64,000 nt of DNA from Hyphomicrobiales bacterium (GTDB taxonomy: Bacteria > Pseudomonadota > Alphaproteobacteria > Rhizobiales > Xanthobacteraceae). Below the pieces are notes generated by a model. It had not been told where the DNA came from. It was given only the letters and a program-made list of their open reading frames with translations, and did not search any database. Shown here piece after piece: positions 9,147-16,182 of this stretch (position 1 is the stretch's first letter; each line of letters starts with the position of its first letter). The DNA lies in assembly GCA_016713235.1 (NCBI GenBank), contig JADJPN010000004.1, positions 314,253 to 378,252 of the forward strand, written 5' to 3'. Position numbers and translations under genes: made by a program.

Positions 9147-9902
9147 TTGTTCGAGATCCGGTACGAAGGCAGGATTGCCATCCTCACGCTGCGCTACGGC
9201 AAGGCCAATGCGCTGGATGTCGATTTCTGCAAGGCGCTGAAAAAGGAATTCAAGCGGCTTGCAAAGTCCGAGGCTTGCGCTGTCGTCATCACCAGCGCCG
9301 GAAATATTTTCTGCGCTGGCGTCGATCTCTTGCGCGCTGCCGAAGGCGGCCGCAAATATCTCCGCTCAATCGTCGCCGCGCTCGACGAGATGTACGAGGA
9401 GATTTTCCTGTTTCCGAAGCCGGTCGTCGCCGCGATCAATGGCCATGCCATCGCGGGCGGCTGCGTGCTCGCATGTTGCGCGGACTATCGCGTGCTCGCG
9501 AAAGGCGCGGGCCGCATGGGCGTAACCGAACTTCTTGTCGGCGTGCCGTTTCCGCCGTTCGCCTTCGAGGTGCTGCGCGCGACGACTTCGCCGATGCATT
9601 TTCCAAAGTTCACGGCAAGCGGCGAAACTTTCGATACCGAGGGTGCGCTCGCAAATGGTTTTGCCGACGAAGCGGTGAACGCGGACCGCTTGCTTCCGCG
9701 GGCGCTTGAGAAAGCGGAGCAACTCGCCGCGATCCGTGCGGAAGCCTTTGCCGTGAACAAGCTGTACGTGCGCGCTCCCGCAAAGCAGATTCTCAGGAAG
9801 GATCGCGGGCGCCTCGCCAAGCAGATCATGAAAGTCTGGGAGGCGAAGGAAACCGCCGAGAACATCCGTGCCTATGTCGCGCGGACTTTCAAGAAGCCGT
9901 AA
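9147..9902 (+). CDS. Enoyl-CoA hydratase/isomerase family protein
   Basis: A 251-aa crotonase-fold protein. Oxyanion-hole segments are seen at GNIFCAGVDLLR (about 51-62) and INGHAIAGGCVLA (about 96-108). The usual second catalytic Glu region reads MGVTELLVGVPFPPFAFEVL, with the Glu in TELL. It starts with TTG at 9147, one base after the previous stop; no ATG or GTG is available nearby and similarity begins at once (FEIRYEGRIAIL). The context with an acyl-CoA synthetase suggests beta-oxidation or a related acyl-CoA isomerisation; substrate unknown. Confidence 0.85.
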   Translation: MFEIRYEGRIAILTLRYGKANALDVDFCKALKKEFKRLAKSEACAVVITSAGNIFCAGVDLLRAAEGGRKYLRSIVAALDEMYEEIFLFPKPVVAAINGHAIAGGCVLACCADYRVLAKGAGRMGVTELLVGVPFPPFAFEVLRATTSPMHFPKFTASGETFDTEGALANGFADEAVNADRLLPRALEKAEQLAAIRAEAFAVNKLYVRAPAKQILRKDRGRLAKQIMKVWEAKETAENIRAYVARTFKKP

Positions 9903-9979
9903 CGTCAACCGCCGCGCGACAATCGGGCGGCGGGCGTGATAATTTCGTCTGCGGAAAGATAATCGCGGGGAGAAGGCTC

Positions 9980-11626
9980 ATGGACGCGGACGTCATCGTG
10001 GTCGGCGGGGGATTGGCCGGCTTGGTCGCGGCGGCGGAAGTCGCGGATGCCGGCAAGAAAGTCATTCTCCTGGATCAGGAGCCAGAGCAGTCGCTCGGCG
10101 GGCAAGCTTTCTGGTCGTTCGGGGGCTTGATGCTCGTGAATTCGCCCGAGCAGCGCCGTCTCGGCATTAAAGACTCGCGCGATCTCGCCTGGCAGGACTG
10201 GCAGGGTTCGGCTGCCTTCGACCGCGACGAAGATCACTGGCCGCGAAAGTGGGCCGAGGCTTATGTCGACTTCGCGAGCGGCGAGCAGCGTGCGTGGCTG
10301 CATGCGCAAGGCGTGCGCTGGTTTCCGGTGCCGGGCTGGGCGGAGCGCGGTGGCTATACGGCGACGGGTCACGGCAATTCGGTGCCGCGTTTTCACATTA
10401 CCTGGGGCACGGGGCCCGCGCTGGTCGAGCCCTTCGTGCGGCGTCTGCGCGAGGCGGAGAAAAAAGGTCTCGTGCGCTTCTGCTTTCGCCATCGCGTGAC
10501 GAAGCTGACGGCAAGCGGCGGCGCGGAAGACGGCGTCGAAGGCGAAATTCTCGAGCCTTCGCGTGTCGAGCGCGCGGCGAAATCCTCACGCAAAGTCGTA
10601 GGCGATTTCAAACTCAAAGCGCAGGCAATCATCGTGACGTCGGGCGGCATCGGCGGCAATCACGATCTCGTTCGCAAGAACTGGCCCGCGAGCATGGGCA
10701 AAGCGCCGGCGCAGATGCTTTCCGGCGTGCCGGATCACGTCGACGGGCTGATGCAGGGCGTAGTCGAGCAGGCGGGCGGGCGGCTCATCAACGCCGATCG
10801 CATGTGGCACTACCCCGAAGGCATCGATAACTACGCGCCGATCTGGTCGCATCACGGTATTCGCGTTCTCTCGGGGCCGACGCCGCTGTGGCTGGATGCG
10901 CGGGGAAAACGCTTCCCGGTGCCGCTGTTTCCGGGTTTCGATGGCCTGGGCGCGCTCGAGCACATCACCAAGCATGGCGACGATCATTCGTGGTTCTTGC
11001 TCAACAAGCGCGTGATCGGAAAAGAGTTCGCGCTGTCGGGACAGGAGCAGAATCCGGATTTGACCGGCAAGAGTATCCGCGGCGTGTTGAAGCGCGGGCG
11101 CGGCACGCTGACGCCGGTGCAGAAATTCATCAATGCCGGAAAAGATTTCGTCACCGCCGATACGCTGCCCGAGCTTGTCTCGAAGATGAATGCGATCACG
11201 CAGAAGAATCTCGTGAGCCTCGAGACGGTCACGCGCGAAGCCGAGGCGCGCGACCGCGACCTCGACAACAAATACGGCAAGGATTTGCAGATCGCGGCGA
11301 TCCGTTCCGCGCGCGGCTATATCGGGGATCGCCTGATCCGCACCGTGAAGCCGCATAAGTTGCTGGATCCGGCGGCAGGCCCATTGATCGCGGTGCGGCT
11401 CTGGGTGCTGACGCGAAAGACACTCGGCGGTCTGGAAACCGATTTATCTTCGCGCGTGTTGAAGGACGGCAAGAATCCGCTCGGCAACGTATTCGCGGCG
11501 GGTGAGGTCGCGGGCTTTGGCGGCGGCGGTGTGCACGGCTATCGCGCACTCGAGGGCACGTTCCTCGGCGGTTGTATTTTCTCCGGCCGCATCGCGGGCA
11601 GGGAAGCGACGAAGCTCGCCGGATAG
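9980..11626 (+). CDS. FAD-binding dehydrogenase (KstD/fumarate reductase flavoprotein-like)
   Basis: A 548-aa flavoprotein. The dinucleotide-binding VIVVGGGLAGLVAAAEVADAG is at residues 5-25 and a second FAD-contacting segment near the C-terminus (NVFAAGEVAGFGGGGVHGY) closes the FAD_binding_2 domain. The family is annotated as FAD-binding dehydrogenase, related to 3-ketosteroid dehydrogenase and fumarate reductase flavoproteins. No signal peptide is visible, so it is cytoplasmic. It lies 77 bp downstream of the enoyl-CoA hydratase and may belong to the same catabolic block. Substrate unknown. Confidence 0.85.
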   Translation: MDADVIVVGGGLAGLVAAAEVADAGKKVILLDQEPEQSLGGQAFWSFGGLMLVNSPEQRRLGIKDSRDLAWQDWQGSAAFDRDEDHWPRKWAEAYVDFASGEQRAWLHAQGVRWFPVPGWAERGGYTATGHGNSVPRFHITWGTGPALVEPFVRRLREAEKKGLVRFCFRHRVTKLTASGGAEDGVEGEILEPSRVERAAKSSRKVVGDFKLKAQAIIVTSGGIGGNHDLVRKNWPASMGKAPAQMLSGVPDHVDGLMQGVVEQAGGRLINADRMWHYPEGIDNYAPIWSHHGIRVLSGPTPLWLDARGKRFPVPLFPGFDGLGALEHITKHGDDHSWFLLNKRVIGKEFALSGQEQNPDLTGKSIRGVLKRGRGTLTPVQKFINAGKDFVTADTLPELVSKMNAITQKNLVSLETVTREAEARDRDLDNKYGKDLQIAAIRSARGYIGDRLIRTVKPHKLLDPAAGPLIAVRLWVLTRKTLGGLETDLSSRVLKDGKNPLGNVFAAGEVAGFGGGGVHGYRALEGTFLGGCIFSGRIAGREATKLAG

Positions 11627-11707
11627 AACGTACCAATCGAACGATCGGGCCGGGTCTGCGACACTGGCGAATGGCGTTCGTTGCTGGCGCCGTGAGATAA
11701 GGGCGTC

Positions 11708-12120
11708 ATGACCGAAAGCACCTCGAATATCAAAGTTGGCACCCAAGGCATTGCCGAACTCGTCGTCGGCGAGGAGCACACCGCGCCGCGCGTGGGCTCC
11801 GGCAAGATCCGCGTGCTCGCAACCCCGTCATGATCAACCTGATCGAGGCGGCGGCGCTCAAAGCCGCCGAGCATTTGCTGCCGCCGGGGCATCAAAGTCT
11901 CGGCACGCTCCTGAACGTGAAGCACATCGCGGCGACCCCGGTCGGCATGAAGATCAGGGCGCAAGCCATCGTGACCAAAGTGGAAGGCCGCAATATCTTC
12001 TTCGACGTCACGGCAGAAGACGAGAAAGAAACCATCGGCGGCGGGACGCACGAGCGCGTGGTCGTCAACGTCGAGCGCTTCGACAAGCGGGTGCAGCGGA
12101 AAATCAGCGGTGAAGTGTGA
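11708..12120 (+). CDS. Thioesterase family protein (FlK-like hotdog), frameshifted
   Basis: A hotdog-fold acyl-CoA thioesterase related to the fluoroacetyl-CoA thioesterase group. Frame 2 gives the N-terminus up to VGSGKIRVLATP, then meets TGA. Frame 1 continues exactly with the family sequence VMINLIEAAALKAAEHLLPP and ends at GEV. Restoring one G in ACCCCGTCATG near 11827 joins them into a 137-aa protein, the usual length. The conserved Thr/Glu/His region (PPGHQSLGTLLNVKHIAATP) is intact. Probably a sequence error; pipelines would mark it broken. It follows the FAD dehydrogenase by 81 bp. Confidence 0.8.
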
Positions 12121-12551
12121 CCGTGCGGTCTCTTTGTTGCTTCGGAACAGCAATCCCGCATGCATGAATTTTGATCACCTGTATTCCCGTCCATGCATGC
12201 GAGGCATATCGCATCGGATATGCCAGCATTATTTCCCTAATTTTTATCGGACCGGCCCCGCAGTGCGGCATGTAAAAATTCTTAGGAAACGGGAACGAAA
12301 TATCTTTCTCGCGACTTGAAGCAAATCCGAGCGAGTAAGCTTGCGTGCCGATAGGGGTTTTCTGCGCCTTGACGTTGCCTCAAATATCGAGTCACTTCCG
12401 GCTCGCAACTGGGTTTGGCTGGCCTTGATACGACGCTCCTGTTTTGGGGCTATCTGCAAGACACTTCCCAAAACTCGGATTGTTACGGCGCCTGCGATGG
12501 TCGTGGGCGGCGACGACCGCACTGGAGAGGTGCGTTTCAAGGAGGCCGTGA
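12121..12551 (+). promoter_or_regulatory. Long gap upstream of the cold-shock gene (possible leader)
   Basis: No convincing ORF. A strong ribosome-binding site AAGGAGG lies at 12539-12545, 7 bases before the csp ATG. A palindromic stretch with two TGCATGCAT-like blocks lies at about 12158-12200. A weak promoter-like pair TTGATA / CTATCT (spacing 19) lies at about 12426-12457 and would give a leader near 85-95 nt. Cold-shock mRNAs in other bacteria often have long structured leaders; whether this one does is inference. Confidence 0.4.
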
Positions 12552-12755
12552 ATGTCTACTGGTACCGTGAAGTGGTTCAATACGCAGAAGGGTTTTGGGT
12601 TCATCCAGCCGGATGATGGCGGCAAGGATGTGTTCGTGCACATTTCGGCCGTGCAGCGCGCGGGTTTGCAAACGCTGAACGAAGGCCAGAAGGTCTCCTT
12701 CGAAGTTGCGACCGAGCGCGGCAAGGCGGCGGCGGCGAACCTCAAGACGATTTAA
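12552..12755 (+). CDS. Cold-shock protein (CspA family)
   Basis: A 67-aa single cold-shock domain protein that binds single-stranded RNA/DNA and acts as an RNA chaperone. The RNP1 motif KGFGFI and RNP2 motif VFVHIS are perfect and the protein ends NLKTI. The ATG at 12552 is preceded by AAGGAGG. It is monocistronic: a 430-bp gap lies upstream and a strong terminator lies 20 bp downstream. Confidence 0.95.
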   Translation: MSTGTVKWFNTQKGFGFIQPDDGGKDVFVHISAVQRAGLQTLNEGQKVSFEVATERGKAAAANLKTI

Positions 12756-12776
12756 GCCTACTTCCGAACCAATATT

Positions 12777-12812
12777 AAAACCCGGCGTGAGCGATCACGC
12801 CGGGTTTTTTTA
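12777..12812 (+). terminator. Intrinsic terminator of the csp gene
   Basis: A perfect stem AAACCCGGCGTGA / TCACGCCGGGTTT with a 4-base loop is followed by a run of T. It also lies just past the end of the convergent gene at 12841-13254 and may serve it. Confidence 0.9.
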
Positions 12813-12840
12813 TTTCTGGTTTTTCATTGGGTGCGTTTTG

Positions 12841-13254
12841 TCAGGGCGTATTCTGATTTTGCAGATACAGAACGATGCCTAACCCCGGCACCCAGCAGCT
12901 CAGCGTATTCATCAGCGCCTCTTCCGAAGTCGGCTCGTTGCCGCCGGTGAAGTGATTGATGAACGGCCAGGCGAACGTGCAGATGAGCGCTCCGGTCGCA
13001 TAGGCGCCGTATCTTGTCGAGGTCGAAACTCTCGTTACGAAACGTTCCTGCCGGGGAATGAAAACCCTGGTCACGACCGTGGAGTTCGCGCCGCCACAGG
13101 TAATGATGCAGTTCGCGGTGCTGAAAATGCCGATGATGAAGGTCAGCGGGTTCTGGTTGTTCTGCTGATTCTTTTTCTTCTTCTGCTGCGCTTCGGCTGT
13201 TACCGGCATTGCGAGTAGCAATGCTGCCAACGCGACTACGAAAACCTTTTTCAT
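12841..13254 (-). CDS. Hypothetical exported protein
   Basis: A 137-aa protein of unknown function. Residues 1-23 form a clear Sec signal peptide (MKKVFVVALAALLLAMPVTAEAQ, AEA-type cleavage). Then comes a short Lys/Asn/Gln-rich stretch (QQKKKKNQQNNQN), a hydrophobic stretch PLTFIIGIFS, a CIITCGG pair of cysteines and a second hydrophobic region ATGALICTFAWPFINHF. A longer ORF in another frame at 12824-13264 has no signal peptide and lacks coding character. I do not recognise the family. The two hydrophobic stretches suggest membrane association after export. Confidence 0.65.
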   Translation of the reverse strand: MKKVFVVALAALLLAMPVTAEAQQKKKKNQQNNQNPLTFIIGIFSTANCIITCGGANSTVVTRVFIPRQERFVTRVSTSTRYGAYATGALICTFAWPFINHFTGGNEPTSEEALMNTLSCWVPGLGIVLYLQNQNTP

Positions 13255-13405
13255 AAAACCTCACCTCGGCCTTATCCGCGAAGTGCGGATGGATCCCCGA
13301 CCGCAGGAAGAGAATAAATTAGTCGGAACAGTTATTCTGTCGTGTGTAACACAGAATTAAGCTTACGCGTTAGGCTTGCACGGTAACCTTACCGGTGCAC
13401 ACAAA

Positions 13406-13436
13406 AGAAACCGCCGGCGGCTGGCCGGCGGTTTGA
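13406..13436 (-). terminator. Terminator downstream of DUF465 gene (minus strand)
   Basis: The stem AAACCGCCGG / CCGGCGGTTT is followed on the minus strand by a T-rich stretch (TTTCTTTTG). It lies 20 bp beyond the stop of the minus-strand DUF465 gene. Confidence 0.7.
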
Positions 13437-13456
13437 GAACACTTTTTCGGGTCGGG

Positions 13457-13633
13457 TTAGTGGACGGTTTCTTCCCGTAGTCTGGCGATTTCGTCCTTCA
13501 GCAAAAGCTTGCGGCGCTTTAGCTCCGCGAGCCTGAGGTCGTCGCCGCTTGGATGTATACGCTCTGCTTCGATCTCACGTTCCAACGCCTCGTGCTTTCG
13601 CTAGAGTTCGGACAAATGCGATTCCATCGACAT
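13457..13633 (-). pseudogene. DUF465 (YdcH) family protein with an in-frame amber codon
   Basis: A 58-aa-equivalent reading frame reads MSMESHLSEL, then TAG (13603-13601), then RKHEALEREIEAERIHPSGD and a second helix ending LREETVH. Apart from the stop it is a complete DUF465 coiled-coil protein, whose family consensus at that position is Glu (LxELERKH). One G-to-T change (GAG to TAG) explains it. It is too short for ordinary ORF detection. Its divergent neighbour at 13845 is an intact DUF465 gene. The change may be a genuine nonsense mutation or a base-call error; unlike the other lesions in the window it is a substitution. Confidence 0.75.
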
Positions 13634-13844
13634 GGGGTACGTTCTCTCCCTGGTTGCAGTTCGAGACGAAGGATGTTGCCACCGCCGGTTTGGGAAGTCG
13701 AATGGAACCGTGCGGAAGGGTGAAACTATTCACCGGTTGGTTAGAAAAGTGAAAAATCACGGAATAGCCGGCGCTTGCCCGGGTTTCGTTACGGCGCGAT
13801 ACTCCTTGCGGCGCGGTCCGGCGCCTCGCAAATACGGCGATGCA

Positions 13845-14051
13845 ATGACGCGCGAAGAAGAACGCGAACTCACCCTCGAGCTGGAACGATTGAAACAGGA
13901 GCATCGCGACCTCGACGCGGCGATCGATGCGCTGCTCGGGACGACCGGCCATGACCGAATCCAGGTCCAGCGGCTTAAGAAGCGCAAGCTCCAGCTCCGC
14001 GACCGCATTGGCGAGGTCGAGGACCAGCTGTTTCCGGATATTATTGCGTAG
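13845..14051 (+). CDS. DUF465 (YdcH) family protein
   Basis: A 68-aa coiled-coil protein of the YdcH/DUF465 family, function unknown. It consists of two amphipathic helices: MTREEERELTLELERLKQEH and a basic second helix RIQVQRLKKRKLQLRDRIGE. The start is the ATG at 13845; the open frame extends further upstream but that part has no family similarity. Paired DUF465 genes in opposite orientation are common in this bacterial group. It ends 6 bp before the convergent peroxiredoxin gene. Confidence 0.82.
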   Translation: MTREEERELTLELERLKQEHRDLDAAIDALLGTTGHDRIQVQRLKKRKLQLRDRIGEVEDQLFPDIIA

Positions 14052-14057
14052 GCCGGA

Positions 14058-14540
14058 TCAGATCGACTTCAACAGGGTGTCGGCGCTGGAGACCTCGGCC
14101 TTCGAGCTTACTTCCTCGATGTTGAGTACCTTCACCACGCCATCTTCGGCATAGAGCGCATAGCGGCGCGAGCGCACCGGCCCCATCAATCGTTCGGTGC
14201 CGTCATAGTCGAGCCCGACGGCCTTGCTGAAGGCGCCGTTTCCGTCCGACAGAAATTCAACCTTGCCCGGATTGGCTTTGGCCCATGCGCCCATGACAAA
14301 CACGTCGTTCACGGCGGTGACCGCGATCGTGTCTACGCCCTTGGCGAAAAATTCGTCGGCCTTGGCGATGAAGCCCGGCAGATGGCTGCGGCTGCATGTG
14401 GGTGTGAAAGCGCCCGGCACGCCAAAAAGCACGACCTTCTTGCCGGCGAATAGTTCGGCGCTTGTTTTCGGCTTCACGCCATCCGCGGTCATGGTCTGGA
14501 AAGTCGCGTCGGGAAGCTTGTCGCCTACTTTAATCGTCAT
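14058..14540 (-). CDS. Peroxiredoxin (Prx5/AhpE-like, glutaredoxin-dependent type)
   Basis: A 160-aa thioredoxin-fold peroxidase reducing H2O2 and alkyl hydroperoxides. The peroxidatic cysteine is Cys49 in GAFTPTCSRSHLPGF, the hallmark of the Prx5 subfamily. There is no second conserved cysteine at a resolving position, pointing to a 1-Cys or glutaredoxin-dependent mechanism. It is cytoplasmic, with no signal peptide. It lies 51 bp from the DsbD-like gene on the same strand, so co-transcription is possible. Confidence 0.92.
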   Translation of the reverse strand: MTIKVGDKLPDATFQTMTADGVKPKTSAELFAGKKVVLFGVPGAFTPTCSRSHLPGFIAKADEFFAKGVDTIAVTAVNDVFVMGAWAKANPGKVEFLSDGNGAFSKAVGLDYDGTERLMGPVRSRRYALYAEDGVVKVLNIEEVSSKAEVSSADTLLKSI

Positions 14541-14590
14541 CTTGTCCTTGCCTCTTGAGAATGCGGGCGCATCCTAGTCAGCGAACCGCA

Positions 14591-15445
14591 TTAGTCGAGA
14601 GGGATTTCAGCCTCGATGGCTTGTTCCCCCGCGACGAGCGTGAGCCGTACCCGCGGCGGCGCGCCGGAGGTGCCGAGGCGCGAGCCCTGAAGCGGAATCG
14701 CGAAGGTGGCGTGGCCCGCTTCGTTCTTGAGAAGCTGGGGCAAAGAGAGCGTCCATTCTTCGTCTGGCCCTTCGGCGAAGAGTTCGAGTTTGCCAATCGT
14801 GCGTGCGAGTGCGGTCACGATAATGCGGCTGTCGCTGCCGTCCGCTTCCTTGCCACGCTCGACCTTGGCACCGAGGATGGCGAGCGGCCGCGGCTTATTG
14901 ACGTCCTGTATTTCCGGGACGCGTTTTTGCGCATCCGCAAGCGATGGCTCGGCGGAAGCGTTCGCCGAGAAAGTGAGCGATGGGGTCGCCTGTGCGGGAA
15001 TGCAGAGTTTTTCGCAGGTCGCGAAATCGAGCTTAAGCTTCAGCGTGACAGGCTTCGACGGATCGCTTGCGTGAATCCGCAGCGGAAAAATGACGCGGTC
15101 ATCATAGCCGATCGAGGCTTGCCCGCTGCCGTCCATGATCCGCTTCGGCGCGGGGTAGAACACTTCAACCTTCGATAGGTTCTCCGATCCGCTCCAGTCG
15201 AAGCGCGGCGGAATTCCAGCGTCGCCGGGGTAGCGCCAATAAGTCTTCCAGCCGGGTGTGAGCGCGATCTCGACGCCGCCTATAAAAACTGGCGCGGAAT
15301 TTGTATCGCTTGATCCGGAAACGAGCAGCCGCACGGTGGCTTCGCCTGCGACAACTTTGTCCGACGCAGCTGCGCGCGCGCTGTCCGCCGTGAAGGCGGC
15401 CAGCGCGGCGGAAAGCAGCAAGGAACTTAACGTGTGCAGGCGCAT
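14591..15445 (-). CDS. DsbD-like N-terminal domain protein, exported
   Basis: A 284-aa protein with a Sec signal peptide (MRLHTLSSLLLSAALAAFTA, cleavage near ARAAA). It is followed by a DsbD N-terminal-like (cytochrome c biogenesis/thiol-disulfide interchange) domain: the motif GWKTYWRYPGDAGIPPRFDW and the cysteine pair FATCEKLCIPAQA are diagnostic. The transmembrane electron-transfer domain and the C-terminal thioredoxin domain of full DsbD are absent, so this is the stand-alone periplasmic module. It probably takes part in periplasmic thiol chemistry; the partner is unknown. It is divergent from yqgE. Confidence 0.8.
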   Translation of the reverse strand: MRLHTLSSLLLSAALAAFTADSARAAASDKVVAGEATVRLLVSGSSDTNSAPVFIGGVEIALTPGWKTYWRYPGDAGIPPRFDWSGSENLSKVEVFYPAPKRIMDGSGQASIGYDDRVIFPLRIHASDPSKPVTLKLKLDFATCEKLCIPAQATPSLTFSANASAEPSLADAQKRVPEIQDVNKPRPLAILGAKVERGKEADGSDSRIIVTALARTIGKLELFAEGPDEEWTLSLPQLLKNEAGHATFAIPLQGSRLGTSGAPPRVRLTLVAGEQAIEAEIPLD

Positions 15446-15565
15446 TTTTTCACCAGGAAATTACCGTAGACAGTGAATCGGGCAGGAGCCCAAGCACGAA
15501 TGCGTGATGACGTCCGTCCCGATGCCGCATTTTCATCCCGTGCAAGCTCGGATAGGCTTTCTGCC

Positions 15566-16180
15566 ATGAAGATTTCCGCTGAGTCTTCGAAGACATCCAA
15601 CGAAGGATATCTCGACGGTCAGGTTCTGGTCGCGATGCCGACCATACAGGACGAGCGCTTCAGCCGCTCGGTGATCTATGTCTGCGCGCATTCTTCGGAT
15701 GGCGCGATGGGAATCATTGTCAATCAGCCGGCGCCGAATGTGCGTTTCTCCGACCTTCTGGTGCAGCTAGACGTCATTCCCGGCGAGGGGATGATCGAGC
15801 TGCCCAAACACGGCGAGATCGTGCGCGTGCTGAAAGGCGGGCCGGTGGAAACGCAGCGCGGCTTCGTGCTGCATAGCTCCGATTACTTCATCGAGGACTC
15901 CACGCTCCCGATCAACGACGGCATCTGCCTCACCGCGACGCTCGATATCCTCAAGGCGATTGCCAATGGCAGCGGGCCGGAAAGCGCGGTGCTCGCGCTC
16001 GGCTATGCCGGCTGGGCACCGGGGCAACTCGAGAGCGAAATCCAGGCGAACGGCTGGCTCAACTGCGAAGCAGACCGCGCGCTAATCTTCGGCAAGGACG
16101 CCGAGCAGAAATACAATCTCGCCTTGAAGAAGATCGGTATCGATCCCGGCATGCTTTCTTCCGAGGCGGGGCACGCCTGA
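15566..16180 (+). CDS. YqgE/AlgH family protein
   Basis: A 204-aa protein of the UPF0301 (YqgE/AlgH) family. The motif sequence GYLDGQVLVAMPTIQDERFS is followed by VCAHSSDGAMGIIVNQP and RGFVLHSSDY, all characteristic. The biochemical role is not firmly established in the family. I choose the ATG at 15566; the open frame extends 93 bp upstream without similarity. It ends 2 bp before the convergent EAL gene. Confidence 0.88.
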   Translation: MKISAESSKTSNEGYLDGQVLVAMPTIQDERFSRSVIYVCAHSSDGAMGIIVNQPAPNVRFSDLLVQLDVIPGEGMIELPKHGEIVRVLKGGPVETQRGFVLHSSDYFIEDSTLPINDGICLTATLDILKAIANGSGPESAVLALGYAGWAPGQLESEIQANGWLNCEADRALIFGKDAEQKYNLALKKIGIDPGMLSSEAGHA

Positions 16181-16182
16181 CG

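Noticed and set aside
12824..13264. A 146-codon minus-strand frame overlapping the exported protein at 12841-13254
   Set aside because: It is out of frame with the signal-peptide-bearing ORF and has an Arg/His/Glu-rich composition typical of shadow frames.
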